Assembly (NCBI RefSeq): GCF_032854445.1
Contig: NC_088296.1
Coordinates: forward strand, 3,185,246-3,249,245
DNA length: 64,000 nucleotides
Direction: 5' to 3'
Source of the DNA: Liolophura sinensis
Taxonomy: Eukaryota > Mollusca > Polyplacophora > Chitonida > Chitonidae
Below, piece by piece: positions 28,967 through 40,740 of this stretch; the stretch's first letter is position 1; every line of letters starts with the position of its first letter. The notes beneath the pieces are model-generated. The model saw only the letters and a list, made by a program, of their open reading frames with translations. It did no database searches and had not been told where the DNA came from. Both the position numbers and the translations under genes were made by a program.

Positions 28967-29744
28967 CATTTGATTCTGATGTGGACTGTTTGGGCTGTTT
29001 GTCTTCATTTGGTTTTTTAGTTTCTCGTTTTGAGAATTGACTTCCGTTTAGGTCAGGCTTTTGCATTCACATGTGAAGCACAGAAATTCTATGGGTATTC
29101 CATTGTTACTCTGTGTGCAAAATAATCAGCGTAAATTGCAAATTCAAGACGTAGCCTCTGGTGCATCGGAATAAACGTTAATTGAGATGTTAAAGTTAGC
29201 ATCTTAAAAAATATCGCATGTATTGAGCTCGGATTTTGCACACAAGCAAAGCACACTTACACGAGAGGACGTCCCATCGTTGCTCTGTGTGCATACTATA
29301 CAATTACCGTATTACATTTTAAATTCACGATTCGCTATCTTATGAACCAGAACCCACGCTACCGTAAATGTCTAAGTACTTCATTCATTGAGGTGAAATT
29401 TTGCATGTATGAGTCTCCTACAGCCGAGCTCTTTCGTAGTCTTGCTACCAAATCTATGTTTAATAATAAACCATGTTTGTCCACAGTACTGGCCGTCCTG
29501 GTGTACACACCCAAGCAGCTAACACAACGGACGTTTTGCCAAGTTGACCGCAAAATATATGATCCTATTTTCCAAACCTCGAAAGGTTTACGCTAGCTGG
29601 ATTATCTGACCCAAGCGCGCCGTAAAACCCCACAAGTTCCAGGTTAATCGAATTTTATATCTGTATTCTTGTAAATAGAGACACTGTTACTGAGGAGAGG
29701 CTGTTTTATGGTTACTGATTACTACGCAGAGAGGGAACAGACAG
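28967..29744. other. Unannotated spacer
   Basis: No gene, SINE or tandem repeat was recognised. Short open frames around 29342-29596 on both strands lack splice context or any similarity I can see. Confidence 0.5.
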
Positions 29745-29965
29745 TGAAAGAGTGGTCAGGTCGTAGACAGGAGGCCCCGGGATCAAACACGGTTAAGGTC
29801 ATATCAAAGACTAAAAATGGTACTTTTTGCTGCCTCGCTTGGCTCTCAGCGGCACTTCACAAGAAGACACAGTGCATGTAGTGGGGTGTCATGTCTGGTG
29901 TCTTCGGACTGACACTTCTCAAGAAGCCACAGTGCATGTAAACACATCTAATGACTCCTCGCCGA
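29745..29965 (+). mobile_element. SINE-B-like copy
   Basis: Shows GGGATCAAACACGG (B-box-like), TGCTGCCTCGCTTGGC, GTGGGGTGTCATGTCTGGTG and ATCTAATGACTCCTCGCCG, all shared with the copies at 38.5 and 45.4 kb. The tail is cut by the CATC microsatellite. Confidence 0.75.
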
Positions 29966-29969
29966 AAAA

Positions 29970-30322
29970 CTCCAACCATCCACCCATCCATCCGACCATC
30001 CACCCATCCATCCATCCATCCATCCATCCATCCATCATCCATCCATCCGTCCGTCCGTCCATCCATCCATCCATCCATCCATCCATCCATCCATCCGACC
30101 ACCCACCCATCCATCCGTCCATCCACCCGTCCATCTATCCACCCGTCCATCCATCCATCCGTCCATCCACCCGTCCACCCACCCATCCATCCATCCATCC
30201 ACCCATCCATCCATCCATCCATCCACCCATCCATCCGTCCATCCACCCATCCATCCATCCATCCGTCCGTCCGTCCGTCCGTCCGTCCGTCCGTCCATCC
30301 ATCCATCCATCCATCCATTCAA
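29970..30322 (+). repeat. CATC/CCGT tetranucleotide microsatellite, about 350 bp
   Basis: Almost pure CATC with interspersed CACC, CGTC and CGAC variants. It begins at the 3' end of a SINE-B-like element. Long open frames on both strands (His/Pro/Ser and Met/Asp/Gly/Trp repeats) arise only from the periodicity. Confidence 0.98.
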
Positions 30323-30640
30323 TCTCTTGGCCATGTATACGAGATATACGTGAGTTCAATCCCGGCCTTGGACATGGAGTTTTCTAGATTCCCCCGATCT
30401 CATGCTGGCAGGACCTTGGTGACAGTGAGCCGTCTGCAGGTCTCTCTGGTGTGGCATTACAAGAAGTTTGCAGGAGACCAGTTGCATGTATACCATCAAT
30501 AAGATGTGGAAGAAGCCAGTAACACGCCAAAAATCAGTAGATTAGTTTGGGCGGTTTCTCCACCTGTAGAACTGGGCACCATCTCATCGAAGAGAAAAAG
30601 CCCTGAATATGGCATTATTAACAAACAACAATCATATACA
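30323..30640 (+). mobile_element. SINE-C-like dispersed element
   Basis: GTGAGTTCAATCCCGG resembles a B box. It is followed by GACATGGAGTTTTCTAGAT and GGGCGGTTTCTCCACCTGTA, with GCATTATTAACAAACAACA at the end. A related fragment lies at 37.86-37.98 kb (GGCATGGACGGAGAGTTTCT). Family assignment is tentative. Confidence 0.5.
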
Positions 30641-30910
30641 CTGATTAAACAGAAGGATGTCTAATAGCGCAAATATCCGCCATTGCAAATGTACACATCT
30701 CTCTACTACAGACAAAGGGACAGTACCCTGTATTTGTCTTAAACCTTACTTACTGTAGGTATTTATGTTTGAAATAAAAGATGAAGCCTTTCTAGTGTAT
30801 TTGGCATGTATTCTCGCGTATATGTTGTTAATATACCACACTCTGTAAAGATCACAGTAGTATACTCAAATAAAGCACAGATCCCCTAATATACTTCACG
30901 TTAAACAATA

Positions 30911-31096
30911 TTTGTTTATTCATTTGATTGGTGTTTTACGCCGTATTCCAGAACATTTCACTTATACGACGGCGGTCAGCATTATGGTGAGAGGACACCG
31001 AACAGAGCCCGCGGGAAGCCCACGACCATCCACAGGTTGCTGACAGACCTTCCCACATATGGTTGGAGAGGAAGCCAGCATGAGCTCACATTAATA
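30911..31096 (-). mobile_element. SINE-A copy, inverted, 3' part
   Basis: TTTATTCATTTGATTGGTG, CACTTATACGACGGCGGTCA, CCACGACCATCCACAGGTTG and GGAAGCCAGCATGAGCTC. The tRNA head is missing. Confidence 0.88.
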
Positions 31097-31249
31097 TATA
31101 TAGCAGATGTGATGTATGCCTACGTGTACATACACTGAAATGGAGTATATACATAATCGTGATAACCCAATCACTATTATCTACATATACATATACATCT
31201 TGTTTAATCTGGTATAAGCCAAATCAACCGTATTATTGGTGTACGCAAC

Positions 31250-31522
31250 AGTTTATTTATTTATTTATTTGATTGGTGTTTTACGCCGTACTCAAGAATA
31301 TTTCACTTATACAACGGCGGCCAGCATTATGGTGGGAGGAAACCGGGCACAGCCCGGGGGAAACCCACGACCATACGCAGGTTGCTGACAGACCTTCCCA
31401 CGTACGGCCGCAGAGGAAGCCAGCATGAGCTGGACTTGAACTCACAGCGACCGCATTGGTGAGAGACTCCTGGGTCACTACGCTGCGCTAGCGCGCTAAC
31501 CGACTGAGCCACGGAGGCCCCG
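31250..31522 (-). mobile_element. SINE-A copy, inverted, full length
   Basis: Complete from the TTTATTTATT tail to the tRNA-like head. On the minus strand the head begins GGGGCCTCCGTGGCTCAGTC, with A box TGGCTCAGTCGG and B box GAGTTCAAGTCC. This is one of the least diverged copies. Confidence 0.93.
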
Positions 31523-31689
31523 CGCAACAGTTTAAAGTAGACATATGCCTGCATCACTGACCCACACTATGAACTTGTGTAGAACTTTCGCACACTCCAT
31601 TTTTGAGTGTAGACATCTGCCTGTCCTACTTCTCTACATTACAGTACACTACAAAGAAGAATTGCCCCTTACTCTGCATTTTTGACTGT

Positions 31690-32645
31690 GTATAAATTGC
31701 TAAAAACGGTAGGGCCAATTTATTGCTCGCTGAACATTTACTGCTCATGGAAAATTTACTGACCGTACGAAATTTATTGCTCGCTGAAAATTTACTGCTC
31801 TGGCCATTTTCTGTCCGTGCGAAATTTAATGCTTGCTAAACATTCACTGCTCATGGAACATTTTCTGTCCGTGCGAAATTTATTGCTCGCTGAACATTTA
31901 CTGCTCTGACCATTTTCTGTCCGTGCGAAATTTAATGCTTTCTGAACATTTACTGCTCATGGAACATTTTCTGTCCGTGCGAAATTTATTGCTCGCTGAA
32001 CATTTACTGCTCGGGCCATTTTTTGTCCTTGTGAAACTGACCGTACGATATTTATTGCTCGCTGAACATTTACTGCTCTGACCATTTTCTGTCCGTGCGA
32101 AATTTATTGCTCGCTGAACATTTACTGCTCTGACCATTTTCTGTCCGTGCGAAATTTAATGCTTTCTGAACATTTACTGCTCATGGAACATTTTCTGTCC
32201 GTGCGAAATTTATTGCTCGCTGAACATTTACTGCTCGGGCCATTTTTTGTCCTTGTGAAACTGACCGTACGATATTTATTGCTCGCTGAACATTTGCTGC
32301 TCGGGCCATTTTCTGTCCGTGCAAAATTTATTGCTCGCTGAACATTTACTGCTCATGGAACATTTACTAACCGTACGAAATTTATTACTCATGGAACATT
32401 TACTGCTCGGGCCATTTTTTGTCCGTGTGAAACTGACCGTACGAAATTTATTGCTCGCTGAACATTTGCTGCTCATGGAACATTTACTAACCGTACGAAA
32501 TTTATTGCTTGCTGAACATTTACTACTCGGGCCATTTTTTGTCCGTGTGAAACTGACCGTACGAAATTTATTGCTCGCTGAACATTTACTGCTCATGGAA
32601 TATTTACAGACTGTACGAAAAATACGGCGCTTGTGCCATTTTCCA
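31690..32645 (+). repeat. Hierarchical array on an 18-bp monomer (left part)
   Basis: 18-bp monomers such as GAACATTTACTGCTCATG, GAACATTTTCTGTCCGTG and CGAAATTTATTGCTCGCT alternate in larger blocks. One block, GGGCCATTTTTTGTCC then TTGTGAAACTGACCGTACG, recurs several times. An 18-bp period keeps reading frames open (for example 32319-32669) without evidence of coding. Confidence 0.9.
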
Positions 32646-33565
32646 CCCGTAGACAACTTACCTGTCTGAGGACAGTTTATAGTCCCTGTAACACTTACTG
32701 CCAACGCTACACTTACTGTCAATGCAACACTTACTGCCAACGTTACATGTATTGCCTATGCTACATTTCTGCTCTTGTAACACTTAGTGCCAAAGTTACA
32801 TTTACTGCCCATGCAACATTTAATCCTCGTGAAGTCTTTTGATTATTACTGGTCTAACATCTATTGCCCATGCCCCGTGCAACATTTCTGTCCGTGCAAC
32901 ATTTCTATCCGTGTAACGTTTTTGTTCGTGCTACACCTCTGGACTTGTAACATTTCTGTCCCTGCTGCATTTCTGTCCGTGCAACATTTCTGCCCGTGCT
33001 GCATTTCTACCTTTGTAACACTTAGTGCCAACGTTACATTTACTGCCCATGCAACACTTAATCCTCGTGAACTGTTTTGATTACTACTGGTCTAACATCT
33101 ATTGCTCATGCCCCGTGCAACACTTCTGTTCATACAACATTTCTGTCCGTGCAACATTTCTGCCGGTGTAACTCCTTCTGTCCGTGGATCATTTTTGTTC
33201 ATGCAACATTTCTGTCCATGCAACATTCCTGCCTGTGTAACACTTCCTCTCTTTGCAACATTTCTGGCTGTGTAACACCTACTGCCCATGCAACATTTAA
33301 TCCCCGTGAACTCTTTTGATTACTGGTCTAACATTTATTGCTCATAACCCGTGCAACATTTCTGTCCGTGCAAAATTTCTGTCCATGCAACATTTCTGTC
33401 CGTGTAGCACTCACTGTCCGTGCAACATTTCTGTCCGTGCAACATTTCTGTCCATGCAACATTTCTGTTCGTGTAACACTTACCGTCCGTGCAACATTTC
33501 TGTCCGTGCAACATTTCTGTCCGTGCAACATTTCTTGCTGTTTAACACTTACTGTGCAATATTTG
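32646..33565 (+). repeat. Hierarchical array on a 17-18-bp monomer (right part)
   Basis: Units such as CAACATTTCTGTCCGTG and TAACACTTACTGCCAACG share the core ACATTTCTGTCCGTG with the array to the left. A larger block (ATTTAATCCTCGTGAA, then GATTACTACTGGTCTAACAT) recurs near 32815, 33055 and 33295, so there is a second period of about 240 bp. Confidence 0.9.
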
Positions 33566-33593
33566 AAACGTAGGGATTAGAAAGGCGTAGCCA

Positions 33594-34232
33594 GCAGAAT
33601 AATGTTTTACATCACGTAAATGATATAGCGGGCAGAACAATCTGTTTTACATCACGTAAATGATATAGACGGCAGAACTATCTGTTTTACATCACGTAAA
33701 TGATATAGCGGGCAGAACAATCTGTTTTACATCACGTAAATGATATAGCGGGCAGAACAATCTGTTTTACATCACGTAAATGATATAGGCGGCAGAACAA
33801 TCTGTTTTACATCACGTAAATGATATAGGCGGCAGAACAATCTGTTTTACATCACGTAAATGATATAGCGGGCAGAACAATCTGTTTTACATCACGTAAA
33901 TGATATATCGGGCAGAACAATCTGTTTTATATCACGTAAATGACATAGCCGCCTGAACAATCTGTTTTATATCACGTAAATGATAAAGCCGGCAGAAGAA
34001 TTTGTTTTACATCAAGTAAATGATATAGTCGGCAGAGCAATCTGCTTTATTTCACGTAAATGATAAAGCCGCCTGAACAGTCTGTTTTATATCAAGTAAA
34101 TGATAGAGCCGGCAGAACAATCTGTTTTACATCAGGTAAACGATATAGCCGCCTGAATAATCTGTTTTATATCACGTAAATGATCTAGCCGGCAGAATAA
34201 TTTGTTTTACATCAAGTAAATAATAATGTCCT
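33594..34232 (+). repeat. 40-bp tandem array, about 16 copies
   Basis: The unit is TGTTTTACATCACGTAAATG then ATATAGCGGGCAGAACAATC. Left copies are nearly identical. Right copies (after about 33920) diverge with GCCGCCTGAA variants, suggesting array growth from the left. Confidence 0.97.
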
Positions 34233-35395
34233 TTATTTCGTTTAGGTTTGATAAGCATGGACAGCTATACCAGAATGTTCAGCACGAAACCCATACTCTT
34301 TGAACGCCAGTGTTAATATGGTAACATTTTTTAATCTTTAAAATCATATATAAAATGTGATTGCCAGTATTATAAACTGTGGTGTGAAGGTTGTTTGAAT
34401 GTGGGAACTGTGTTCTTGACCGTTTAAGTCTAACGGTCAAGTTGTATACATACACATTTGTGTAACCAATCATGAGTACACCATTTATACTGGGACAATG
34501 TATATCATACTGCCTTGTACTTATTATTTATTTGACTGGCGTTTTACGCCGTACTCCAGAATATTTCACTTATACGACGGCCGCCAGCATTATGGTGAGA
34601 GGAAAATGTGAAACGTAGAATATTGTTTTGTACCAACTGCTCACGTGACCATTATATTGTCTTCTATTGGTTGGTACACAATATGAAAAAAAGGTGCAAT
34701 ATATACAACATGTTTATCCTATACTGTACACATCTGCAATGACTTTTGTGAGTTTGCATTCCCTCGACTGTGCTTAGCGCGCATGCTCCAGATGGCTCTG
34801 AATGGTTTACTCTATACTGAATCAACAAGAGAAAACTCATCACAGCTATAGGTTAACCAGGTCGTTTAACCCCGTGTACCCACGGGACGTACATCTGTAT
34901 CGTGGTATTTATCCACCCATATTTAACCATTTAGGTGGTATGTTTGTCGTTTACACTTCTGGAGTCACATGACGTTGTGGTTAAGCCCTTTGTCAAGAAA
35001 CACAAGTCTTGTGACTGACAGCACGTGGCTGCAGTCATGTGATTCCAATGTGAACAACGCCCTGTTGTTTTTTTTGTGTGTGTGTGTTTTTTTCACATGC
35101 AGCCAGGTATTGTAGAGTACCGTAGGCCTCAAAAACATATTGAGATTTCCTCTAAATCTTCATTAGGACATAAAGAAACACAGACACAGTTTTGTGAAAT
35201 TGTAGCGTGTGTATTTCAGTGTGACAAAACTCATGAACTTAGATTTAAATCCCCGTAGTAAACGAACTAAACATCCTTCAGCTATTTTGGCCCATTGCCA
35301 CACTTCTTCCGAGGGTCAAGTCGTCGAGTTGCTTGCACACCACAACATTTCTATCTCTCTGTCGCTCCGTTCTCCTTAATGTGCAATGGTGGACA
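34233..35395. other. Spacer with a SINE-A fragment
   Basis: A minus-strand SINE-A 3' fragment lies at 34524-34603 (TTTATTTGACTGGCGTTTTA, then CGACGGCCGCCAGCATTATG). The rest is AT-rich with a TG run near 35075. No gene was recognised. Confidence 0.6.
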
Positions 35396-37270
35396 GTCCT
35401 GATAATGTATATATGATTGATGCAAATGTCGGATTTTACCATTTAAATCCAGAAATCTCCAATGCAGGTGTCGCTAATTAGTGCGAGGCTTTGTTGATTG
35501 ATACAAACGTCGGATTTTACCATTTAAATCCAGAAATCTCCAATCCAGGTGTCGCTAATTAGTGCGTGGCTTTGTTGATTGATACAAATGTGGGATTTTA
35601 CCATTTAATTCAAGATATCTGCAATGCAGGTGTCGCTAATTAGTGCGTGGCTTTGTTGATTGATACAAATGTCGGATTTTACCGTTTAATTCCAGAAATC
35701 TCCAATGCAGGTGTCGCTAATTAGTGCGTGGCTTTGTTGATTGATACAAATGTCGATTTTACCATTTAAATCCAGAAATCTCCAATGCAGGTGTCGCTAA
35801 TTAGTGCGTGGCTTTGTTGATTGATACAAATGTGGGATTTTACCATTTAATTCAAGATATCTCCAATGCAGGTGTCGCTAATTAGTGCGTGGCTTTGTTG
35901 ATTGATACAAATGTCGATTTTACCATTTAAATCCAGAAATCTCCAATGCAGGTGTCGCTAATTAGTGTGTGGCTTTGTTGATTGATACAAATGTGGGATT
36001 TTACCGTTTAATTCAAGATATCTCCAATGCAGGTGTCACTAATTAGTGCGTGGCTTTGTTGATTGATACAAATGTGGGATTTTACCATTTAATTCCAGAA
36101 ATCTCCAATACAGGTGTCGCTAATTAGTGCGTGGCTTTGTTGATTGATGCAAATGTGGGATTTTACCATTTAATTCAAGATATCTCCAATGCAGGTGTCG
36201 CTAATTAGTGCGTGGCTTTGTTGATTGATACAAATGTGGGATTTTACCGTTTAATTCCAGAAATCTCCAATGCAGGTGTCGCTAATTAGTGCGTGGCTTT
36301 GTTGATTGATACAAATGTCGATTTTACCATTTAAATCCAGAAATCTCCAATGCAGGTGTCGCTAATTAGTGCGTGGCTTTGTTGATTGATACAAATGTCG
36401 ATTTTACCATTTAAATCCAGAAATCTCCAATGCAGGTGTCGCTAATTAGTGCGTGGCTTTGTTGATTGATACAAATGTGGGATTTTACCATTTGATTCAA
36501 GATATCTCCAATACAGGTGTCGCTAATTAGTGCGTGGCTTTGTTGATTGATGCAAATGTGGGATTTTACCATTTAATTCAAGATATCTCCAATGCAGGTG
36601 TCGCTAATTAGTGCGTGGCTTTGTTGATTGATACAAATGTGGGATTTTACCGTTTAATTCCAGAAATCTCCAATGCAGGTGTCGCTAATTAGTGCGTGGC
36701 TTTGTTGATTGATACAAATGTCGATTTTACCATTTAAATCCAGAAATCTCCAATGCAGGTGTCGCTAATTAGTGCGTGGCTTTGTTGATTGATACAAATG
36801 TCGATTTTACCATTTAAATCCAGAAATCTCCAATGCAGGTGTCGCTAATTAGTGTGTGGCTTTGTTGATTGATACAAATGTCGGATTTTACCGTTTAATT
36901 CCAGAAATCTCCAATGCAGGTGTCGCTAATTAGTGCGTGGCTTTGTTGATTGATACAAATGTCGATTTTACCATTTAATTCAAGATATCTCCAATACAGG
37001 TGTCGCTAATTAGTGCGTGGCTTTGTTGATTGATGCAAATGTGGGATTTTACCATTTAATTCAAGATATCTCCAATGCAGGTGTCGCTAATTAGTGCGTG
37101 GCTTTGTTGATTGATACAAGTGTGGGATTTTACCGTTTAATTCCAGAAATCTCCAATGCAGGTGTCACTAATTAGTGCGAGGCTTTGTTGATTGATACAA
37201 ATGTCGGATTTTACCATTTAATTCCAGAAATCTCCAATGTAGGTGTCGCTAATTAGTGCGTGGCTTTGTC
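35396..37270 (+). repeat. 80-81-bp tandem array, about 23 copies
   Basis: The unit is TGTCGCTAATTAGTGCGTGG, CTTTGTTGATTGATACAAAT, GTCGGATTTTACCATTTAAA, TCCAGAAATCTCCAATGCAG. Variants (GTGGGA or GTCGA; TCAAGATATC or TCCAGAAATC) recur in order, and a block of about 480 bp is repeated. Each unit contains CTAATTAG and TGATTGAT, both homeodomain-type words. Confidence 0.97.
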
Positions 37271-37499
37271 AAGATGTATATACACCAAACTGACTCAATA
37301 TAATTCATTAGCCAAAGGAAATGGTAGGAAAAATCCCACAAAAGACATATAAAATATCCTGTTATCGACTATTAGAATTCTTAAATTTAAATCGATTTGA
37401 TCCTGTTCGAGGAAGCTAGAAAAAGACAAAGTATTTTAGATGCTCAGTTTGAGTGGTACGTCTGAATATGACGTCTGTGTTTTTTTTCCTTTTCGTGGC

Positions 37500-37650
37500 T
37501 TGGTTGGGTAGCCTACTTCACTTTTACGTCCGCGACCAGCAGTATTTTGAAATTAGTCACAGTCCCACGACCATCCGCAGGCTACTGGCGGACACTTACG
37601 ACCAGAGAGGAAGCCAGCATGAGCTCACAGCGACCGCATTGTGCTGCGCT
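37500..37650 (-). mobile_element. SINE-A remnant, inverted
   Basis: GACCAGCAGTATTTTG, CCACGACCATCCGCAGGCTA and GGAAGCCAGCATGAGCTCAC followed by CGACCGCATTG. Diverged and lacking both ends. Confidence 0.7.
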
Positions 37651-37857
37651 AACACACAAACTCGTATTTCACCGATATTTTTCTAGCAAACAGTTTAAGA
37701 ACACCTGCTCGAGCTCTTTGTCATACAGATCTTACAGAAGCCATTTTGAAGCATTCTCCAGGATGTGAATCTTCACGTTTCTTCTTCCTCTTCATCACTC
37801 TCCACCAACAAGCCCAATTTGTTATTTAATATTTCACCAAGTAGACCTGATATATGT

Positions 37858-37985
37858 GTCCTAGGCAGCAGTGCCTGGCTCAGTGAAGTAAGGTGCCCGA
37901 TCCCTAACCGCTTTAACACGGGTTCAGTCTGAGGCATGGACGGAGAGTTTCTAGATCCTTACTGGAGAAGGTTCTGGCCTTGAGG
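37858..37985 (+). mobile_element. SINE-C-like fragment
   Basis: GCCTGGCTCAGTGAAG, ACACGGGTTCAGTCTGAGGC and ATGGACGGAGAGTTTCTAGA parallel the element at 30.3 kb. Confidence 0.45.
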
Positions 37986-38104
37986 CTAAGGGTGGACAGT
38001 GAATTTGTAGGTTGTTCCCCTCCAAATCCCCCCCTTCCCCCCTCCACCCCCACCTCCTCTTACAAATTAATTATGCATGGGCCCTTGCGGACAATAAATT
38101 GTTT

Positions 38105-38225
38105 ACAATGCTCAAAAATATTTCCCTTACAAGGCGTCGGCCAGCATTTTGGTGAAAGAAACTCGACAGAGGCCGGGAGAAAACCATGACAGTACGAAGG
38201 TTGCCGGGAGGCCTTCCCACGTACT
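38105..38225 (-). mobile_element. SINE-A remnant, inverted
   Basis: CTCAAAAATATTTCCCTTAC, CGTCGGCCAGCATTTTGGTG and GGCCTTCCCACGTACTGG. A diverged body without tail or head. Confidence 0.7.
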
Positions 38226-38477
38226 GGTCAAATTTGTAACGCCACCACAATAATCGTGTTTACTTGTAACACCAAGTCAGTTGTATATAGCAAAACAGCC
38301 CCACGTCCCACAATACCATCTTGGCGTGGTTTCAACATGGACGGCACAACGGCCTCAGTTATTTCCTTGTTTCTTAACGAACTACTATAAAATATTTCAC
38401 TGACGTCATGTCATGGAAGTTACTTAATCTTCGTGTCGTAGAGTGTGAAATATTAACCAGATAACTAGAGATATAGA

Positions 38478-38815
38478 GGACCGATTCCGTGGCCTAATGC
38501 TTAGATCGCCCACCTCGAAGTCAAGAGACCCGGGATCAAACCCGGATCGGGTCATACTAAAGCCTATAAAGATGGTAATTGTTGCTGCCTCTCTTGGCGT
38601 CCAGCAATGGGAGGTTAGAGCAAGGAAACAGGACTAGTCTGTTTGTCCTGGTGTCAGTATAATGTGACTGGGTGGGGTGTCATGTCTGGTGTCTTCGGCA
38701 TGATACTTCAGTGGCGACAGCACTTTGGCGGCATGGACTAGTCCTACCACAATCACTTCTCGTTGTCATTTGACGGAATAATTGCTAATCACTACGGTAA
38801 ACCCTAAGTATTCAT
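38478..38815 (+). mobile_element. SINE-B subfamily copy, full length
   Basis: The head CCGATTCCGTGGCCTAATGC with CCCGGGATCAAACCCGG resembles a tRNA promoter. The body has TGGGGTGTCATGTCTGGTGT and CGGCATGATACTTCAGTGGC. The end, GTAAACCCTAAGTATTC, is related to the AAACCCCAAGCACTCACT end at 12.6 kb. Confidence 0.83.
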
Positions 38816-39130
38816 TTATTTATTTTCTCGTCTTCTTTTCTTCTGCCAGGGTTACCAGTGCCATATATGTTTACCTATAAAAACGTTGCGTGTGGCATGG
38901 CATGCACGGTTTCTTGGTCAAAATGGAATATTTCTTGGTCAAAATGGAATATGTCTAAGCCAAAATGGAGTTTTTCTTGGTCAAAATGGAATTTTCCTCT
39001 TCGTTCATTTCCTATTCAGAAAGCTTGATTGTGGAGGAGAATCTGTTCACAGTGGCACAATCGTAAGATATTTAATCGTAATTATTTAACTGTTTAAGTA
39101 GCTAAGTGTTCTCTTAAACTAAAGGTTTAT

Positions 39131-39414
39131 ATTTAACACTGTAAAGATCAAGTGGAGTAACTGCACTTATAAGAGTTACATGTATCTGACCAGGTTTATT
39201 AAGTGTTAGTGTTTTAACACTTTTCAAAGGTGTTCACATTCCAACTCCGTTAAAAGTGTTAATTTTTTTAAACTCGGTTTCAGGTGTTGGTTTCAGGCGT
39301 CAATTAACCAACTGTTAATGAAGTTGGAATGTGAACACTTTGGAGGGTGTTAAAACATCAAGTGACCAGATAACTCTAACAAGTACACTCACTCGCGGTC
39401 TTACAGTGTTAAAT
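39131..39414. mobile_element. Foldback/MITE-like element with long inverted arms
   Basis: The left end ATTTAACACTGTAA matches the reverse complement of the right end TTACAGTGTTAAAT. Inner arms also pair: GGTGTTCACATTCCAACTCC against GAAGTTGGAATGTGAACACT. Total length is about 284 bp with a short loop and no coding capacity. A target duplication is not clear. Confidence 0.75.
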
Positions 39415-39449
39415 GTAACAAGAGAGTACCTAACAAACCTCTTCACTTC

Positions 39450-40110
39450 AAACAGGAATATGTAAGAAATGCTATATAAAAAACCTAAATACTAACTAAA
39501 GCTGGTAACATGTAAGAGGGGAGCCGTCAACAGTTAATAAGGATGCAGGGAAGACTGTAGAGATACTGGGCATGAAATTCAATTCAAAATTCATACTCGT
39601 ATTCCTTGATTAATTTCCAGGTAGAACATAAATACAGGTATCAATGCAATGAACGTGAATGGTTATGAAGCCTCGATAGAATTACGTACAGTTTTCACAC
39701 AGATCGCCCAAAATACGCATCTCAGTTACGCTTTGATGCAACTGTTCATATAATTAAGACGATAGACGTACAACATAGACAGTAAAACCAGAGCAGCGAC
39801 GACAGTGTAACAGACGTATAGCCTAGAGAGTAAAACCAGAGCAGTGACGACAGTGTGATAGCTGGCAAATGGTCACACGTATATAACCTGTGAAATATAA
39901 CCAACGTGCCGATATAATTCAACACGATGAATACATCGCCCCTAGCCCCGGGTTGAGCGGGATTAGACACAATTCTGAAGCAGAACGAAGAGTGAAGAGA
40001 TTTTGGACGCTCTGTCCATATTGCCAACAAGAGTGTAGAACTTAAGAAACTTACAGTGAAGGTGTTTGATGAAATAACCTTGGCAATTTTTGCCGTAATA
40101 ACTTCTGACA
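39450..40110. repeat. Duplicated segment, copy 1 (pair at 51985-52640)
   Basis: Ordered words are shared with 51985-52640: GTATGTAAGAAAT-like, AAAGCTGGTAACA, AGTTTAAT/GATGC blocks, GGCATGAA(A)TTC, CAACTGTTCATA, CCCCTAGCCCCGGG and GCCAACAAGAGTGT, then AAACTTA.A(A)TGAAGG and GTTTGATG. Both copies have the same orientation. It also contains two copies of AGTAAAACCAGAGCAGCGAC-type dispersed sequence at 39781-39850. Confidence 0.7.
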
Positions 40111-40594
40111 CAGGTTGAAATCCTCACTTTACATAAGATCTTGTATCATGCAAGATCATGCAACAAGGCGACATTTTGTCATACAGACTGCGTGATAGGA
40201 GACCTTTGTCACCTTTGTAATGATAGAAGCCCAAATAAGCTTCATTCGCCGTTTGGACTTTCTGTTGTCGTTATCAAATCATCCAAGGTGGACAGATTTC
40301 TTAGCCATAGCTGAGCCAACGAGAGCTGGATCCGAGCCAAATACCTCCTTAGTTTGTAATCGGTCAAATAGCTGCGGAGAGAACGCCATTAAATATAGCA
40401 TTAAGTATACTATACTACTATATTTTTGTTTCTCTCTGCATTTCTCTACACTGCTTGTATATGATTTAGAATTTTGGTACTGTCCTCACATGCTTGATAA
40501 CGATGTTAAAATGTACATGGAAACGTTGCAAGAAATATATGGCAACTTGTTATCCATGTTGAAACTTTGTGATGCTTGGCATATAGTCATAGCA

Positions 40595-40740
40595 CGAAGG
40601 TTGTCCAGCACAGAGAGTGCCCAACACGGAGAGTATCCAGCACGAAGAATGTCCAGCACGGAGAGTGTCGAGCACGGAGAGTGTCGAGCACGAAGAATGT
40701 CCAGCACAGAGAGTGTCGAGCACGAAGAATGTCCAGCGCT
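40595..40740 (+). repeat. 15-bp tandem repeat, about 9 copies
   Basis: Alternating units GTCGAGCACGGAGAGT and GTCCAGCACGAAGAAT. Open frames through the array on both strands follow from the 15-bp period. Confidence 0.88.

Noticed and set aside
29342..29596. 84-residue + strand open frame overlapping a 64-residue minus-strand frame
   Set aside because: Length is compatible with chance; no domain, signal peptide or splice support.
29827..30502. His-Pro-Ser and Met-Asp-Gly-Trp open frames on both strands
   Set aside because: Pure consequence of the CATC tetranucleotide repeat.
25065..37270. CRISPR-like array suspicion for the 40-, 58- and 80-bp repeats
   Set aside because: Units are contiguous without unique spacers and lie in animal DNA with spliced genes; they are minisatellites.
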